Shown here piece after piece: positions 34,234-44,438 of a stretch of DNA of 52,222 nucleotides; positions within the stretch are counted from its first letter, which is position 1; each line of letters opens with the position of its first letter. The stretch is from Woeseiaceae bacterium (GTDB lineage: Bacteria > Pseudomonadota > Gammaproteobacteria > Steroidobacterales > Woeseiaceae). Below the pieces are notes generated by a model. That model was not told where the DNA came from. It did no database searches and saw nothing but the letters and a program-made list of their open reading frames with translations. A program made the position numbers and the translations under genes. The stretch lies in the NCBI GenBank assembly GCA_021773035.1, contig JAJFKU010000047.1, forward strand, positions 1 to 52,222, read 5' to 3'.

Positions 34234-34983
34234 ATGCAATCAAAGCGCTGTGGAGCCGTTGCGCTGGTAGCGCTTGTCGCATCGTTATGCGCCTGCACTA
34301 CGATCCCACCGGAACAGCGGTCCGACACCGATCCCTGGGAGTCGATGAACCGATCGCTGTACAAGGTCAATGTCGCTGTCGACAATGCAACAGCAAAGCC
34401 GCTGTCAAAAGGCTATCGGAAGATCGTTCCAAAACCGGTCCGTAAGGGCATCTCCAATTTCTTTCGAAACCTGACGACGCCACGTTCGGTCGTGAACAAT
34501 TTCCTGCAAGGCAAACCCAAACGCGGTGTTTCAGAATTCGGACGCTTCGTATTCAACAGCACCTTCGGCATCGGCGGCCTCATCGATGTCGCGTCAATCG
34601 GTGGCATGGAGGAGTATCGCGAGGACTTCGGACAAACCGCTGCTGTCTGGGGAATGCCGGACGGGCCTTATGTCATGCTGCCATTTTTTGGGCCACGGAC
34701 GCTGCGCGATGCGCTGTTCATACCTGTGGACCGTGCCGCCAACCCGTTGTATCACTACGACAATACATCGGTGCGCGATAAGCTGCGGGTTCTGCGGCTG
34801 ATTGACCTGCGCTATCGCCTGCTGGCAACGGAGAAGTTTCTCGACGATTCAAAAGACCCCTATCTGACGACCCGGGAGTCCTATCTGCAAAATCGCAACT
34901 ACGAAGTCTACGATGGCGATCCGCCGGAAGACGACGATTTCTTCGACGAATTCCTGGAAGACGACTACGAGGAAGAAAACTAG
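34234..34983 (+). CDS. mlaA: Phospholipid-removing outer-membrane lipoprotein MlaA (VacJ)
   Basis: This 249-residue lipoprotein extracts misplaced phospholipid from the outer leaflet of the outer membrane. The lipobox is LVASLCAC. The conserved body includes DPWESMNRSLYKVNVAVDN, GKPKRGVSEFGRFVFNSTFGIGGLIDVAS and EDFGQTAAVWGMPDGPYVMLPFFGP. The tail is very acidic. I start at ATG 34234, one base after the bepA stop; the longer frame has no signal. Its stop codon shares the palindrome ctag with the stop of convergent mlaB, so the end of the mla operon and mlaA overlap tail to tail. Confidence 0.96.
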   Translation: MQSKRCGAVALVALVASLCACTTIPPEQRSDTDPWESMNRSLYKVNVAVDNATAKPLSKGYRKIVPKPVRKGISNFFRNLTTPRSVVNNFLQGKPKRGVSEFGRFVFNSTFGIGGLIDVASIGGMEEYREDFGQTAAVWGMPDGPYVMLPFFGPRTLRDALFIPVDRAANPLYHYDNTSVRDKLRVLRLIDLRYRLLATEKFLDDSKDPYLTTRESYLQNRNYEVYDGDPPEDDDFFDEFLEDDYEEEN

Positions 34984-35333
34984 GCCCGGTCGCCGCTGCC
35001 GGTTTCCGGGGCTTCAATAAAGCCCGCCCAACGCTCGCCGCGCGACAGTAAGGCATCCACTTCGGTCGTTTTAGCGATCGCCAGAATGCGCTCCGGCATA
35101 CCGGTAAAGCGAATCTCCCGGACAGTATGGTTGGCCCACGTCACCCACTCCAGCAACAGCGCCAAACCGGCCGAATCTGCAAGCGTGACCGCGGACAAAT
35201 CGATCTCCAGCCGCGTGTGATCCTCAAACAGCTGTTCGCTCGCCTGCAGAATACGCTCTGCAGTGTCGAACGACATCTCACCGGCCAGCGCAAAATGGCC
35301 GTCGCCGCGATCATCAAGAGTGAACTTACTCAT
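34980..35333 (-). CDS. mlaB: STAS-domain protein MlaB
   Basis: This 117-residue cytoplasmic STAS protein stabilises the MlaFE transporter. The family motif is LEIDLSAVTLADSAGLALLLEW (about 47-68), with the conserved DSAG. It is the last gene of the mlaFEDCB operon and overlaps mlaC by eight bases. Its length is a little above that of the E. coli protein. Confidence 0.9.
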   Translation of the reverse strand: MSKFTLDDRGDGHFALAGEMSFDTAERILQASEQLFEDHTRLEIDLSAVTLADSAGLALLLEWVTWANHTVREIRFTGMPERILAIAKTTEVDALLSRGERWAGFIEAPETGSGDRA

Positions 35334-35979
35334 CGCCCGCGATGTCGGTCTCGTTCACAAGTTCGTCGCCCGCGACATCGGCCACGATACCAGCCTCGTT
35401 CTCGAGCCGTTCAATGACCGCACCAAGACTCGAACCGCGAATCTCCGAGTCCAGTTCGGCCCGAAAATTCCGGACGTAGGAAATACCCTCGATAACGACG
35501 TTAAACAGCAACCAGCCGGACTCTCGTTTCACCAGCTCATAGTCCACCGACACGGTACTGCCATCATCGAGCTTCACGGTGCTCCTGACTTTAGTGCGCG
35601 GTTTCGATACGTCACCGCGAAATGGCAGAACCGTCACCTTGCTCTGCTCAAATTCGAGCACGCCATCTGCATAGCGTCGCAACAACGCCTGGTAAAAAGC
35701 CTCGATAAAACGCTCTCGCTGTTCGCCATCCGCACTGCGCCAGTGTTTTGCCAGCACTACCTGTGCAGCGAACTTGCGATCGAATCGTGGCAGCAGGATT
35801 TCGTCAATCACTGCATACAATGCCTGCCGGTCGGCAGCCAGCTCGTCTCGCCGGCCATCGAGCTTTTCGGCCAGCAACTCTACGGCGCCCGCGATAACTT
35901 CTACCGGCGTTTCGTCTACCGCGGCCAACGCGGACACGGGAAACAACGCGAAAACCAACGCTATGACAAGCTTCTTCAT
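35326..35979 (-). CDS. mlaC: Periplasmic phospholipid shuttle MlaC
   Basis: This is a 217-residue secreted protein. The signal peptide is 1-19 (ending ALA). The body has the MlaC features FDRKFAAQVVLAKHWRSADGEQ, IEAFYQALLRRYADGVLEF and GWLLFNVVIEGISYVRNFRAEL. It carries phospholipid between MlaA and the MlaFEDB complex. It overlaps mlaD and mlaB by a few bases in one operon. An acidic tail of about 35 residues is longer than in E. coli. Confidence 0.94.
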   Translation of the reverse strand: MKKLVIALVFALFPVSALAAVDETPVEVIAGAVELLAEKLDGRRDELAADRQALYAVIDEILLPRFDRKFAAQVVLAKHWRSADGEQRERFIEAFYQALLRRYADGVLEFEQSKVTVLPFRGDVSKPRTKVRSTVKLDDGSTVSVDYELVKRESGWLLFNVVIEGISYVRNFRAELDSEIRGSSLGAVIERLENEAGIVADVAGDELVNETDIAGDE

Positions 35980-36446
35980 TCGTCGCCTCCGGACCCGGCA
36001 TTCACAAGAAATTTGCCGATAAGATTTTCAAGCACGATGGCAGACTGCGTGAAATAGACCTCGCTACCTTCTTCGAGATAGGTATCGGAGCCCCCCGCCT
36101 GGAGGCCGATGTACTGGCTCCCCAACAAGCCAGACGTCAGAATGCTCGCGTCCGAATCGTCCGGGATCTGGCTGTACTGGCTATCGATTTCGAATCGCAC
36201 CCTCGCCTCCAGCGTCTCCGCATCGAACGAAACCTTGGTTACCCGGCCGATGGTCACTCCCGACATTGCCACCGGTGCACGGCTCTTCAGGCTGCCGATG
36301 TTTTCGAAGCTCGCCTCAACCGTGTAGGTTTCAGCGGCCGAGAAACTATCTCCACCCGTGGTCTGGGTCGTCAAGAAAAACAGGGCCGACATTCCGAGAA
36401 GAACGAATAAGCCGGTGCCGATTTCTACTGAACGTGTTTGCTGCAT
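35976..36446 (-). CDS. mlaD: MCE-domain protein MlaD
   Basis: This is a 156-residue inner-membrane protein with one N-terminal helix (about 8-27) and an MCE domain (about 38-120: TVEASFENIGSLKSRAPVAMSGVTIGRV, then GLLGSQYIGLQAGG). MlaD hexamers form the periplasmic ring that passes lipid to MlaC. It overlaps mlaC by four bases. Confidence 0.95.
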   Translation of the reverse strand: MQQTRSVEIGTGLFVLLGMSALFFLTTQTTGGDSFSAAETYTVEASFENIGSLKSRAPVAMSGVTIGRVTKVSFDAETLEARVRFEIDSQYSQIPDDSDASILTSGLLGSQYIGLQAGGSDTYLEEGSEVYFTQSAIVLENLIGKFLVNAGSGGDE

Positions 36447-36455
36447 GTCTGCTCC

Positions 36456-37229
36456 TTAAAGCATGACGGCCGTGATCATGAAATCCAGAATCAACACTGA
36501 AATTGCCGTGATCACAACGGTTCTTGTCGTCGCCCGGCCAACGCCCTCGGCGGTCGGAATAGCATTGTAGCCTTCCCACACCGCCAGCACGCTGGCAACG
36601 ACACCAAATACGATACTCTTGAAAATGCCTTCGCGAATGTCATCCATCGCCACCGACAGCTGCATCTGCTGCCAGAAGGCACCGACATCGACGCTGAGCA
36701 GGTTAACCGATACGACATTGGCGCCAAACAGCCCGATACAAGTGAAGATTGCCACCAGCAGCGGCATCGCGACGACGCCACCGAGGAACCGCGGGACCAG
36801 CACGCGGCGCACCGGATTGACGGCCATCATCTCCATCGCGGATAACTGGTCGGTCGCCTTCATCAGACCGATTTCCGACGATAATGCGGTTCCGGCCCGT
36901 CCGGCGAACAGCAATGCCGTAATCACCGGCCCAAGCTCCTTGATCAGGGCGAGTGCAACGACGGTGCCAACCGAATCTTCGGCATTGAAACGCGCCAGAT
37001 TAGCGTAGCCTTGCAAACCGAGTACGCCGCCGACAAAGAAACCGCAGACCATGATAATCACCAGCGACAGCGCACCGGCATTGTAAATCTGCTTAACCAC
37101 CAGCCCCGGACGACGCAACAGCATTCGCGGCGAATGCTGCAACAGTCGCAGGAAAAACAGCTGGAATGCGCCGAAGGTGCGGACGAATTCGTGACTGGTA
37201 CTGTAAATATCCCGCAGCAGTGCTCTCAC
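36456..37229 (-). CDS. mlaE: Permease MlaE of the phospholipid ABC transporter
   Basis: This 257-residue inner-membrane permease has about six hydrophobic helices. Family motifs include GVLGLQGYANLARFNAEDSVG, ELGPVITALLFAGRAGTALSSEIGLMKATDQLSAMEMM and VRRVLVPRFLGGVVAMPLL. It works as the membrane pair with MlaF ATPase and MlaD. Its start overlaps the mlaF stop by four bases; nine bases separate it from mlaD. Confidence 0.96.
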   Translation of the reverse strand: MRALLRDIYSTSHEFVRTFGAFQLFFLRLLQHSPRMLLRRPGLVVKQIYNAGALSLVIIMVCGFFVGGVLGLQGYANLARFNAEDSVGTVVALALIKELGPVITALLFAGRAGTALSSEIGLMKATDQLSAMEMMAVNPVRRVLVPRFLGGVVAMPLLVAIFTCIGLFGANVVSVNLLSVDVGAFWQQMQLSVAMDDIREGIFKSIVFGVVASVLAVWEGYNAIPTAEGVGRATTRTVVITAISVLILDFMITAVML

Positions 37230-38071
37230 TCCGAATCCCGTCCCAGCAACTGTTCGGCGTAATTCGGCGCCTCGAAGTGAAACGCCACGGGACCGTCGGC
37301 CATGCCGTGCATAAACTGCCGCACCAGTTCGGAGTTCGCCGCGCTCAACTCATCGGGGCTGCCGCTCGCCGCGACTTTGCCATCTGAGATCAGGTAACTT
37401 CTGTCGGCCACCGTCGAAACCTCGGCAACGTCATGACTGACGACAATGCTGGTTATGCCAAGCACATCGTTCATACGGCGGACAAGCCGCACGATCACAC
37501 CCATGGAAATGGGGTCCAGCCCGACAAAAGGCTCATCGTAAATGAGTACTTCCGGATCCATGACCATCGCCCGGGCTAACGCCACACGTCTCGCCATGCC
37601 ACCCGACAGTTCGGCGGGCATCATATCTGCGGCACCGCGTAATCCGACGGCGTGCAGCTTCGTCAGCACAATATGGCGTATGAGGCGATTCGTAAGCTTC
37701 GTATGCTCGCGCAACGGGAAAGCAACGTTCTCGAAAACGCTGAGGTCGGTCAGCAGCGCACCGTTCTGGAACAACATGCCGAAACGCTGCCGCATCTCAT
37801 ACAGCTGCCGCTGATTCAGCGTGGCAATATCCAGGCCATCGAAGTAGATCACGCCGTGCTGCGGTACCAGCTGACGCGTAATCAGTCTCAACAAGGTCGT
37901 TTTACCGGTGCCACTCGGACCCATAAACGCGCTGACCTCACCGCGTTTAATGGTCAGATTCAGGCCCTCAAATATTACGCGCGAACCGCGTGAATACTTG
38001 AGATCCACGATCTCAATCAGATTTTCCGAGTTGTTGCCCAAAGCTCTATCGCCCCGCCCGCCAGCGTCCAC
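37226..38071 (-). CDS. mlaF: ATPase MlaF of the phospholipid ABC transporter
   Basis: This is a 281-residue ABC ATPase. The Walker A is GPSGTGKT (51-58), the signature LSGGMARRVALARAM, the Walker B VLIYDEPFVGLD and the switch His in IVVSHD. It is first in the mlaFEDCB operon. GTG 38071 adds about 18 residues before the conserved ENLIEIVDL; a shorter start is possible. The upstream spacer is shared with the divergent Rrf2-suf cluster. Confidence 0.95.
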   Translation of the reverse strand: MDAGGRGDRALGNNSENLIEIVDLKYSRGSRVIFEGLNLTIKRGEVSAFMGPSGTGKTTLLRLITRQLVPQHGVIYFDGLDIATLNQRQLYEMRQRFGMLFQNGALLTDLSVFENVAFPLREHTKLTNRLIRHIVLTKLHAVGLRGAADMMPAELSGGMARRVALARAMVMDPEVLIYDEPFVGLDPISMGVIVRLVRRMNDVLGITSIVVSHDVAEVSTVADRSYLISDGKVAASGSPDELSAANSELVRQFMHGMADGPVAFHFEAPNYAEQLLGRDSE

Positions 38072-38206
38072 CCCATACTCGTTTCGTACTTCCCGAGGTG
38101 AGGCAGACTGTTTAATTTTCAGGTTCGAAATTCGCGACGGCGCATCATATCAAAAGCGACCGATCCGATGTACGAAAATCACCCCGGCTATAGCCTGCGG
38201 CGCGAA

Positions 38207-38229
38207 ATAGGACTAAAATGGTCCCTTAT
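38207..38229 (+). promoter_or_regulatory. IscR/Rrf2-type operator upstream of the suf cluster
   Basis: The imperfect palindrome runs ata-ggac-taaaatg-gtcc-cttat and resembles the type 1 IscR site (ATA...GACT...AGTC...TAT). It lies 23 bp before the Rrf2 start, where autorepression by the cluster-loaded regulator is expected. Confidence 0.65.
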
Positions 38230-38251
38230 TGATTTTCAACCACCGGACCCG

Positions 38252-38716
38252 ATGCTCAGAATCAGCAAACTCACCGACTATGGAACCGTTTTGCTCGCCC
38301 ACCTGGCGACAAACCGGGGCTCTGTATGCAGTGCCGCCGAAGTGGCAACCGCCACCGGTATCGCAATGCCAACCGTGAGCAAGTTATTCAAGTCGCTGGG
38401 CCGGGCCGGACTGGTTGTTTCGACCCGGGGCGCCAACGGCGGCTACCAGCTGTCCCGCGCGCCCTCTGACATCAGCGCAGCCGACGTCATAGACGCACTG
38501 GAAGGCCCGGTATCCATCACCGAGTGCAGCGCCAGCGACAGCCAGTGCGAGCACGAGGGCGTCTGCAGCGTCGGCGGTGCCTGGCAGCGAATCAACGTCG
38601 CTATTCGCCATGCGCTCGACGAAGTTTCGCTGCACGACCTGTTGCGCAGCAGTCGCCCGGTTCCACAGTTTCGCTTCGGCGGCCTACCTATCAGCGTCGA
38701 AAAAAAGGACGCCTAA
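38252..38716 (+). CDS. Rrf2-family Fe-S regulator of the SUF operon
   Basis: This 154-residue regulator has a winged HTH (about 1-75: MLRISKLTDYGTVLLAHLA, ATGIAMPTVSKLFKSLGRAGLV, GANGGYQLSRAP) and three cysteines (ECSASDSQCEHEGVC) that match the [2Fe-2S] ligands of IscR-type proteins. ATG 38252 begins the conserved domain; the longer frame to 38168 would overlap the operator. It probably represses sufBCDSUT when clusters are plentiful. SUF-linked Rrf2 proteins of this kind are sometimes named SufR or IscR; I leave the symbol empty. Confidence 0.9.
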   Translation: MLRISKLTDYGTVLLAHLATNRGSVCSAAEVATATGIAMPTVSKLFKSLGRAGLVVSTRGANGGYQLSRAPSDISAADVIDALEGPVSITECSASDSQCEHEGVCSVGGAWQRINVAIRHALDEVSLHDLLRSSRPVPQFRFGGLPISVEKKDA

Positions 38717-38734
38717 ACAGATGACGACCCGACA

Positions 38735-40177
38735 ATGACAGCAGAAAATCTGGAAAGCCTCGTCAACAGACGATACGAACACGGCTTCGTTACAGACATC
38801 GCCACGGAGAGTCTGCCGCCAGGACTTAACGAGGATGTCGTGCGTGCTATTTCCGCGCGTAAACAAGAACCGGAGTTCATGCTCGAATGGCGGCTGCAGG
38901 CGTACCGGCAGTGGCTCGAAATGAAAGAGCCCGAGTGGGCGCATATCCACTACCCGCCCATCGACTTCGACGCCATCTCTTATTACGCGGCGCCCAAATC
39001 AGACGACGATCGCCCGAAAAGCCTGGACGAAGTCGATCCGAAACTGCTCGAGACCTATGACAAGCTCGGCATTCCGCTGCACGAACGGGCGCGGCTCGCC
39101 GGTGTCGCCGTCGATGCGGTGTTCGACAGCGTATCCGTAGCAACGACATTCAAGGAAAAACTCTACGAGGCCGGCGTGATTTTCTGCTCGTTCTCCGAAG
39201 CCGTTCGAGAACACCCCGAACTCGTGCAGAAGTATCTGGGCAGTGTCGTTCCCCGCCGCGATAACTTCTATGCCGCGCTGAACTCCGCCGTCTTCAGCGA
39301 CGGTTCTTTCGTCTATATCCCGAAAGGCGTTCGCTGTCCGATGGAGCTCTCGACCTATTTTCGTATCAACGCCGCCAATACCGGTCAGTTCGAGCGCACG
39401 CTGATCATTGCCGACGAAGACAGCCATGTAAGCTATCTGGAAGGATGCACAGCGCCTATGCGCGATGAGAACCAGCTGCATGCCGCCGTCGTCGAACTGG
39501 TCGCGCTTGAGGGCGCCGAAATCAAGTATTCAACAGTACAGAACTGGTATCCCGGCGACGAAAACGGCGTGGGCGGCATTTACAACTTCGTCACCAAGCG
39601 GGGGGACTGTCGCGGCGCCAATTCGAAGATTTCGTGGACGCAGGTCGAGACCGGTTCTGCAATTACCTGGAAGTACCCCAGCTGCCTGTTACGCGGTGAG
39701 AACTCCGTCGGCGAATTTTACTCCGTCGCGGTGGCCAACAACTGGCAGCAGGCCGATACCGGTACGAAGATGATTCATATCGGCGCAAATACGCGCAGCA
39801 CGATTGTCTCCAAGGGAATATCGGCGGGCCACGCGCAGAATGCCTATCGCGGACTTGTCAAAGTCATGCCGCAGGCACACGGCGCTCGTAATCACACGCA
39901 GTGCGATTCGCTGCTGATCGGCAAACAGTGCGGCGCCCACACTTTCCCGTATATGGAAATCAAGAATCCGTCAGCGAAAATAGAACACGAGGCGACGACG
40001 TCGAAAATCTCGGCCGACCAGCTGTTCTACTGCCGGCAACGCGGTATCTCGGAAGAAGATGCCGTCAACATGATCGTTAATGGCTTCTGCAAGGAAGTCT
40101 TCAAGGAATTACCGATGGAGTTCGCCGTCGAGGCGCAGGCGTTGCTGAACGTCAGTCTCGAAGGGGCCGTCGGATAG
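38735..40177 (+). CDS. sufB: Fe-S cluster scaffold subunit SufB
   Basis: This is a 480-residue subunit of the SufBC2D scaffold on which [Fe-S] clusters are built. It has the [25 protein letters not shown] strand region, YLEGCTAP, and a C-terminal beta-helix with the conserved [11 protein letters not shown] and EHEATTSKI. The usual length is 480-495. It follows the regulator gene by 18 bases and is cotranscribed with sufC. Confidence 0.97.
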   Translation: MTAENLESLVNRRYEHGFVTDIATESLPPGLNEDVVRAISARKQEPEFMLEWRLQAYRQWLEMKEPEWAHIHYPPIDFDAISYYAAPKSDDDRPKSLDEVDPKLLETYDKLGIPLHERARLAGVAVDAVFDSVSVATTFKEKLYEAGVIFCSFSEAVREHPELVQKYLGSVVPRRDNFYAALNSAVFSDGSFVYIPKGVRCPMELSTYFRINAANTGQFERTLIIADEDSHVSYLEGCTAPMRDENQLHAAVVELVALEGAEIKYSTVQNWYPGDENGVGGIYNFVTKRGDCRGANSKISWTQVETGSAITWKYPSCLLRGENSVGEFYSVAVANNWQQADTGTKMIHIGANTRSTIVSKGISAGHAQNAYRGLVKVMPQAHGARNHTQCDSLLIGKQCGAHTFPYMEIKNPSAKIEHEATTSKISADQLFYCRQRGISEEDAVNMIVNGFCKEVFKELPMEFAVEAQALLNVSLEGAVG

Positions 40178-40179
40178 GA

Positions 40180-40938
40180 ATGAAAATGCTCGAAATTAAA
40201 AATCTGCAGAGCCGTATTGGTGACACTGAAATTCTTCACGGTCTGTCATTGTCCGTTAACGTCGGCGAAGTACACGCCATCATGGGCCCGAACGGTTCCG
40301 GTAAGAGCACGCTTGCGCAGGTCGTTGCCGGCCATGAAGACCATGTCGTGACCGGCGGCGAAGTCCTCTTTAACGGCAGCGACCTGCTGCAACTCGCGCC
40401 TGAAGAACGCGCACGCGAGGGGATATTCCTCGGCTTTCAATACCCGGTCGAGATACCCGGTGTAAACAACGCCTACCTGCTGAAAGCCGCCGTCAACGCG
40501 AAACGCCAGCATCAGGGACTCGGTGAAATCGATGCCTTTGAGTTCCTGAAGCTCGCCAGGGAAAAAATGGCGGCACTGGGCATGGACCCGAAGTTTCTGA
40601 ATCGTGGCGTCAACGAAGGCTTCTCCGGCGGCGAGAAAAAACGCAACGAGATTCTGCAGATGGCGATGCTCGAACCGAAGCTCGCGATACTCGATGAAAC
40701 CGATTCCGGTCTCGATATCGACGCGCTCAAAGCGGTGGCAGAAGGCGTAAATGCCCTGCGCAGACCGGATCGCGCCATCGTGCTGGTAACCCACTACCAG
40801 CGCCTGCTCGATTACATAGAGCCCGACCACGTTCACGTATTGTCCGGCGGCCGGATCGTACGTTCCGGCGATAAATCACTGGCTCTGGAACTCGAGGAAA
40901 AGGGATACGACTGGGTACGTGAGGCAGCGAGCGCATGA
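40180..40938 (+). CDS. sufC: SUF ATPase SufC
   Basis: This is a 252-residue ABC-type ATPase of the scaffold. Walker A is GPNGSGKS (36-43), the signature [17 protein letters not shown] and Walker [17 protein letters not shown], with the switch His in VTHYQR. ATG 40180 or ATG 40186 may be used. It overlaps sufD by four bases (ATGA). Confidence 0.97.
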   Translation: MKMLEIKNLQSRIGDTEILHGLSLSVNVGEVHAIMGPNGSGKSTLAQVVAGHEDHVVTGGEVLFNGSDLLQLAPEERAREGIFLGFQYPVEIPGVNNAYLLKAAVNAKRQHQGLGEIDAFEFLKLAREKMAALGMDPKFLNRGVNEGFSGGEKKRNEILQMAMLEPKLAILDETDSGLDIDALKAVAEGVNALRRPDRAIVLVTHYQRLLDYIEPDHVHVLSGGRIVRSGDKSLALELEEKGYDWVREAASA

Positions 40939-42140
40939 CGCAGGCGCCTCTATCAGTCGACCGGATCCGACGGGCCGTCTCGGCATTGCCGACGACGCGG
41001 CACGAAGACTGGAAGTACACAGACTTAAGCTCCGCTATCGACATCAGCACGCGCTGGTTGCAGGAGGATGTCAGCCGCGCTCCGGATGCCGCTTCGCCGC
41101 AGGCCATTGCAGCGCTTACGGCGGCAGTCGATGCCGACTGGATTGTTATCGAAAATGGCGTGCCCGATCCCTCCTCCTTTCCCGAAGGCGGCGACATCGG
41201 AATCGAACGCTTAAGGCACGCAGAAGCGCTCGCCGACGACCCGCTGGCCAGGCTCAACTCGGCCCTGCAACGCGATGCGCTTCGTATTGAGATTAACGCT
41301 GCAACCGAGAAACCGCTCGGCATACTCATTATCGACGAAGCGCTTTCCGGTGCGCAGGTGTCGCAGGCAACTATCGACATCGAGGTTGCGCCCGGTTGCG
41401 ATGCGGAGATCATTGAGTATCACTCATCATCTGGCGACGGCGACCACTACAGCAACTCTGCGGTCACATTGCACATCGGCGAGTCGGCGAAAGCAGCCTA
41501 CGTCCGCATCCAGGATCGCGACCTGAAGCACGTGCAAACCGCCCGCTTTGCCATCGAGCTCGATACCGACAGCGAACTGCAAATGGCCGGCTACGACCTC
41601 GGCGGCGGACTCATTCGCAACGATGTTGACGTGAATCTGGCCAAGCCGGGCGCGTCGGCGAATTTCAACGGCCTGTATCTTGCCGGTGACGACCAGCATA
41701 TCGACAATCACACACGGGTAGATCATCGCGTCGGCCCTGCATCCTCTTCACAAGAATATCGGGGCATCCTCAACGGGCGCTGCCGATGCGTCTGGAACGG
41801 CAAAGCCGTCGTTCACGAAGGCGCCGATGGCACCGACGCCAGGCAGGCGAATCACAACCTGCTGTTATCGGACAAAGCTGAAATCGACGCCAAACCCGAG
41901 CTCGAAATTTACGCCGACGATGTGAAGTGCGCCCACGGCACAACCGTCGGACAGCTGGACGAGGCCGCGATCTTTTATCTGCGCACACGCGGGCTTGATC
42001 AACGTGCAGCCCAGCAACTTCTTACGCATGCCTTCGCCGCGGGCTTCGTAAACCGGGCGCCGGTGGCAGCAAGCCGGGAGGCGGTTACGGCACTGGTCGA
42101 GGCGCGTCTGTCGACGCTTGTTCGGGAGGCGATATCGTGA
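40935..42140 (+). CDS. sufD: SUF scaffold subunit SufD
   Basis: This is a 401-residue partner of SufB. The N-terminal helical part carries [13 protein letters not shown]; the C-terminal beta-helix has [45 protein letters not shown] and the conserved [25 protein letters not shown]. It overlaps sufS by four bases (GTGA). Length is normal. Confidence 0.96.
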   Translation: MTQAPLSVDRIRRAVSALPTTRHEDWKYTDLSSAIDISTRWLQEDVSRAPDAASPQAIAALTAAVDADWIVIENGVPDPSSFPEGGDIGIERLRHAEALADDPLARLNSALQRDALRIEINAATEKPLGILIIDEALSGAQVSQATIDIEVAPGCDAEIIEYHSSSGDGDHYSNSAVTLHIGESAKAAYVRIQDRDLKHVQTARFAIELDTDSELQMAGYDLGGGLIRNDVDVNLAKPGASANFNGLYLAGDDQHIDNHTRVDHRVGPASSSQEYRGILNGRCRCVWNGKAVVHEGADGTDARQANHNLLLSDKAEIDAKPELEIYADDVKCAHGTTVGQLDEAAIFYLRTRGLDQRAAQQLLTHAFAAGFVNRAPVAASREAVTALVEARLSTLVREAIS

Positions 42141-43378
42141 GCCAGACGCAGGCAACATTCGGTACGGGTATTGCTCAGTGTCGAAGCGACTTTCCGGCAC
42201 TGGATCAGGACGTCAACGGCCACCGGCTCGTTTACCTCGACAGTGCAGCCTCCGCCCAGCAACCCGCAGCAGTCATCGACGCGGTTGCCCGCTATCAGCG
42301 CAATGACCACGCCAACGTTCATCGTGGCGTGCACACACTGAGTCATCGCGCTACGGAACTCTACGAAGGCGCGCGCGACAAGCTATGCGCCTTTATCAAT
42401 GCATCGAACCGCGCCGAAATCGTACTCACCAGCGGTACGACCGAGGCCGTTAATCTGGTTGCACAAAGCTTCTGCCGGCCGACCCTGAGCGCCGGCGACC
42501 AGATACTAATCACCGGTCTCGAACACCATTCGAATATCGTTCCATGGCAACTGGTATGTGAGCAGACGGGCGCGGAACTCATCGTCGCGGACATCGACGA
42601 CGATGGCGACGTCAACCTCGAACATTTGTTTGCTTTGATGAGCGAGCGCGTGAAACTGCTTGGCATTGGCCATGTATCGAATGCGCTTGGAACGATAAAC
42701 CCGCTGGCCGACATTATTGCGCAAGCCAGGCAACATGGCATTGCTGTCCTCGTCGATGGCGCGCAGGGCGTGCCACACATGAACATCGATGTTCAGGCGC
42801 TGGGCTGCGATTTCTACGCCTTCTCGGGACACAAAATGTTCGGCCCGACCGGCACCGGCGTTTTGTGGGGCCGCGAGGCCCTGCTCGAGGAGATGCCGCC
42901 CTATCAGGGCGGCGGTGACATGATCCTCGAAGTCAGTTTCGACAACACCGTCTTTAACGAACTGCCTTACAAATTTGAGGCCGGAACACCCAATATCGCA
43001 GGCGTTATCGGCCTCGGCACCGCCGTGGACTACCTGCTGTCTGTCGGCATGGACAGTATCTACGAACATGAGAAGACCCTGCATGCCTACCTTGCCAGTC
43101 AGCTCGCGAGTGTCGACGGCGTTCGGCTGATCGGTACCGCAAAGCATCAGGCCAGTGTTCAATCGTTCATGCTGAACGATATACACCCGCACGACCTCGG
43201 TACGATTCTCGACCATCAGGGAGTCGCCATCCGTACGGGACACCACTGCGCCATGCCCGTCATGAAACGATTCGGTCTTCCGGGAACCGCCAGAGCCTCC
43301 CTGGGGCTTTACAACAACAGCGACGATGTCGACCATCTTGTCGCAGCGCTGGAGAAGGCGCGACAGATATTCGCATGA
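42137..43378 (+). CDS. sufS: Cysteine desulfurase SufS
   Basis: This 413-residue PLP enzyme takes sulfur from cysteine for cluster assembly. Lys233 (FSGHKMFGPTG) binds PLP and Cys371 (TGHHCAMPVM) carries the persulfide. LTSGTTEAVNLVA and EHHSNIVPWQ are further landmarks of class II desulfurases. It uses GTG 42137. It overlaps sufU by four bases, suggesting matched synthesis of donor and sulfur acceptor. Confidence 0.97.
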   Translation: MSQTQATFGTGIAQCRSDFPALDQDVNGHRLVYLDSAASAQQPAAVIDAVARYQRNDHANVHRGVHTLSHRATELYEGARDKLCAFINASNRAEIVLTSGTTEAVNLVAQSFCRPTLSAGDQILITGLEHHSNIVPWQLVCEQTGAELIVADIDDDGDVNLEHLFALMSERVKLLGIGHVSNALGTINPLADIIAQARQHGIAVLVDGAQGVPHMNIDVQALGCDFYAFSGHKMFGPTGTGVLWGREALLEEMPPYQGGGDMILEVSFDNTVFNELPYKFEAGTPNIAGVIGLGTAVDYLLSVGMDSIYEHEKTLHAYLASQLASVDGVRLIGTAKHQASVQSFMLNDIHPHDLGTILDHQGVAIRTGHHCAMPVMKRFGLPGTARASLGLYNNSDDVDHLVAALEKARQIFA

Positions 43379-43854
43379 ACGATACACTGCAAAAAGACGA
43401 ACTCAGGGAACTGTATCGCGAGGTGATTCTCGACCACGCGCGAAAACCGCGGAATTTCGGGCGCCTGGACGATGCGACGCATACCGCCGAGGGCATCAAT
43501 CCTCTGTGTGGCGATAAATTGCGCCTGTATCTCATCGTCGACGCAGAGCAAACGGTCGTCAGCGTCGGTTTCGAGGGCTCCGGATGCGCGATTTCGATGG
43601 CGTCGGCATCGCTGTTGACCGAGACCGTCACCAGGCTCTCTGTCGAGGATGCCGATGCCTGCTTCCGCACCGTAACGCAACGGCTGACACAGGCAAATGA
43701 CGGCGCGTCGGCAACGCAGGAAACCGACCTGTCCAGATTACGAGCGCTGGATGGCGTCCGTGAGTATCCATCCCGGGTTAAATGCGCGACCCTGGCATGG
43801 CACGCGTTACACGCCGCGCTGAAACAATCCGATTCGAAAGCCACAACCGAGTAA
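43375..43854 (+). CDS. sufU: SufU-like sulfur acceptor / scaffold (IscU fold)
   Basis: This 159-residue protein has the ligand set Cys45, Asp47 (NPLCGDK), Cys71 (GSGCAISMAS) and Cys137 (VKCATLAW). SufU proteins bind zinc and accept sulfur from SufS. No sufE is found in the cluster, so SufU presumably plays that part here, as in Firmicutes and some deep proteobacteria. Confidence 0.93.
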   Translation: MNDTLQKDELRELYREVILDHARKPRNFGRLDDATHTAEGINPLCGDKLRLYLIVDAEQTVVSVGFEGSGCAISMASASLLTETVTRLSVEDADACFRTVTQRLTQANDGASATQETDLSRLRALDGVREYPSRVKCATLAWHALHAALKQSDSKATTE

Positions 43855-43862
43855 GGACCCAC

Positions 43863-44414
43863 ATGTTCGGCCATACCAATGAACCATTCTCACTGTCCCG
43901 CGACGTCACTGCCGTCATTATTCCGGCGGGTGAAGAGTTAACGCTGCGCGAGGGCACCAGCGGATTTATTACGCAGGCGCTCGGCGGCAGCTTCACCGTT
44001 TATGTCGAGGGAAATTTGTTCCGGGTATCCGGTATTGACGCCGACGCAATCGGTAAGGAACCGGTCCCGCCACCCAGCATCCCCGAGAACGCGACGGACG
44101 CCGATATCGAGGCCGTTATCTGGGAGCAGCTGAAAACCGTCTACGACCCGGAGATTCCGGTCGATGTCGTTAACCTGGGCCTCATTTACCGCTGCGACAT
44201 CACGCCGCTGGGTAACGGCCAGCGCTCCGTCGGCGTCGATATGACGCTGACCGCACCGGGCTGCGGCATGGGCGACGTACTGGTTGCCGATGCACGTGAG
44301 AAAATCGCTATTATTCCGACGATCTCCGACGTTAACGTCGAGCTGGTATTCGACCCGCCGTGGAATGTCGCTATGATGTCTGACGAGGCACGTCTGCAAA
44401 CAGGTCTAATGTAA
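43863..44414 (+). CDS. sufT: Fe-S maturation protein SufT (DUF59/MIP18)
   Basis: This is a 183-residue protein. The C-terminal MIP18/DUF59 domain has VIWEQLKTVYDPEIPVDVVNLGLIY and LTAPGCGMGDVLVADAREKI, with the conserved Cys. The N-terminal 70 residues (PAGEELTLREGTSGFITQALGGSFTV) are the extra SufT part. It helps in Fe-S protein maturation under high cluster demand. I start at ATG 43863, just after the sufU stop, since the longer frame lies inside sufU. Confidence 0.93.
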   Translation: MFGHTNEPFSLSRDVTAVIIPAGEELTLREGTSGFITQALGGSFTVYVEGNLFRVSGIDADAIGKEPVPPPSIPENATDADIEAVIWEQLKTVYDPEIPVDVVNLGLIYRCDITPLGNGQRSVGVDMTLTAPGCGMGDVLVADAREKIAIIPTISDVNVELVFDPPWNVAMMSDEARLQTGLM

Positions 44415-44438
44415 TTTCTTTATAATAACGTTAACCAT

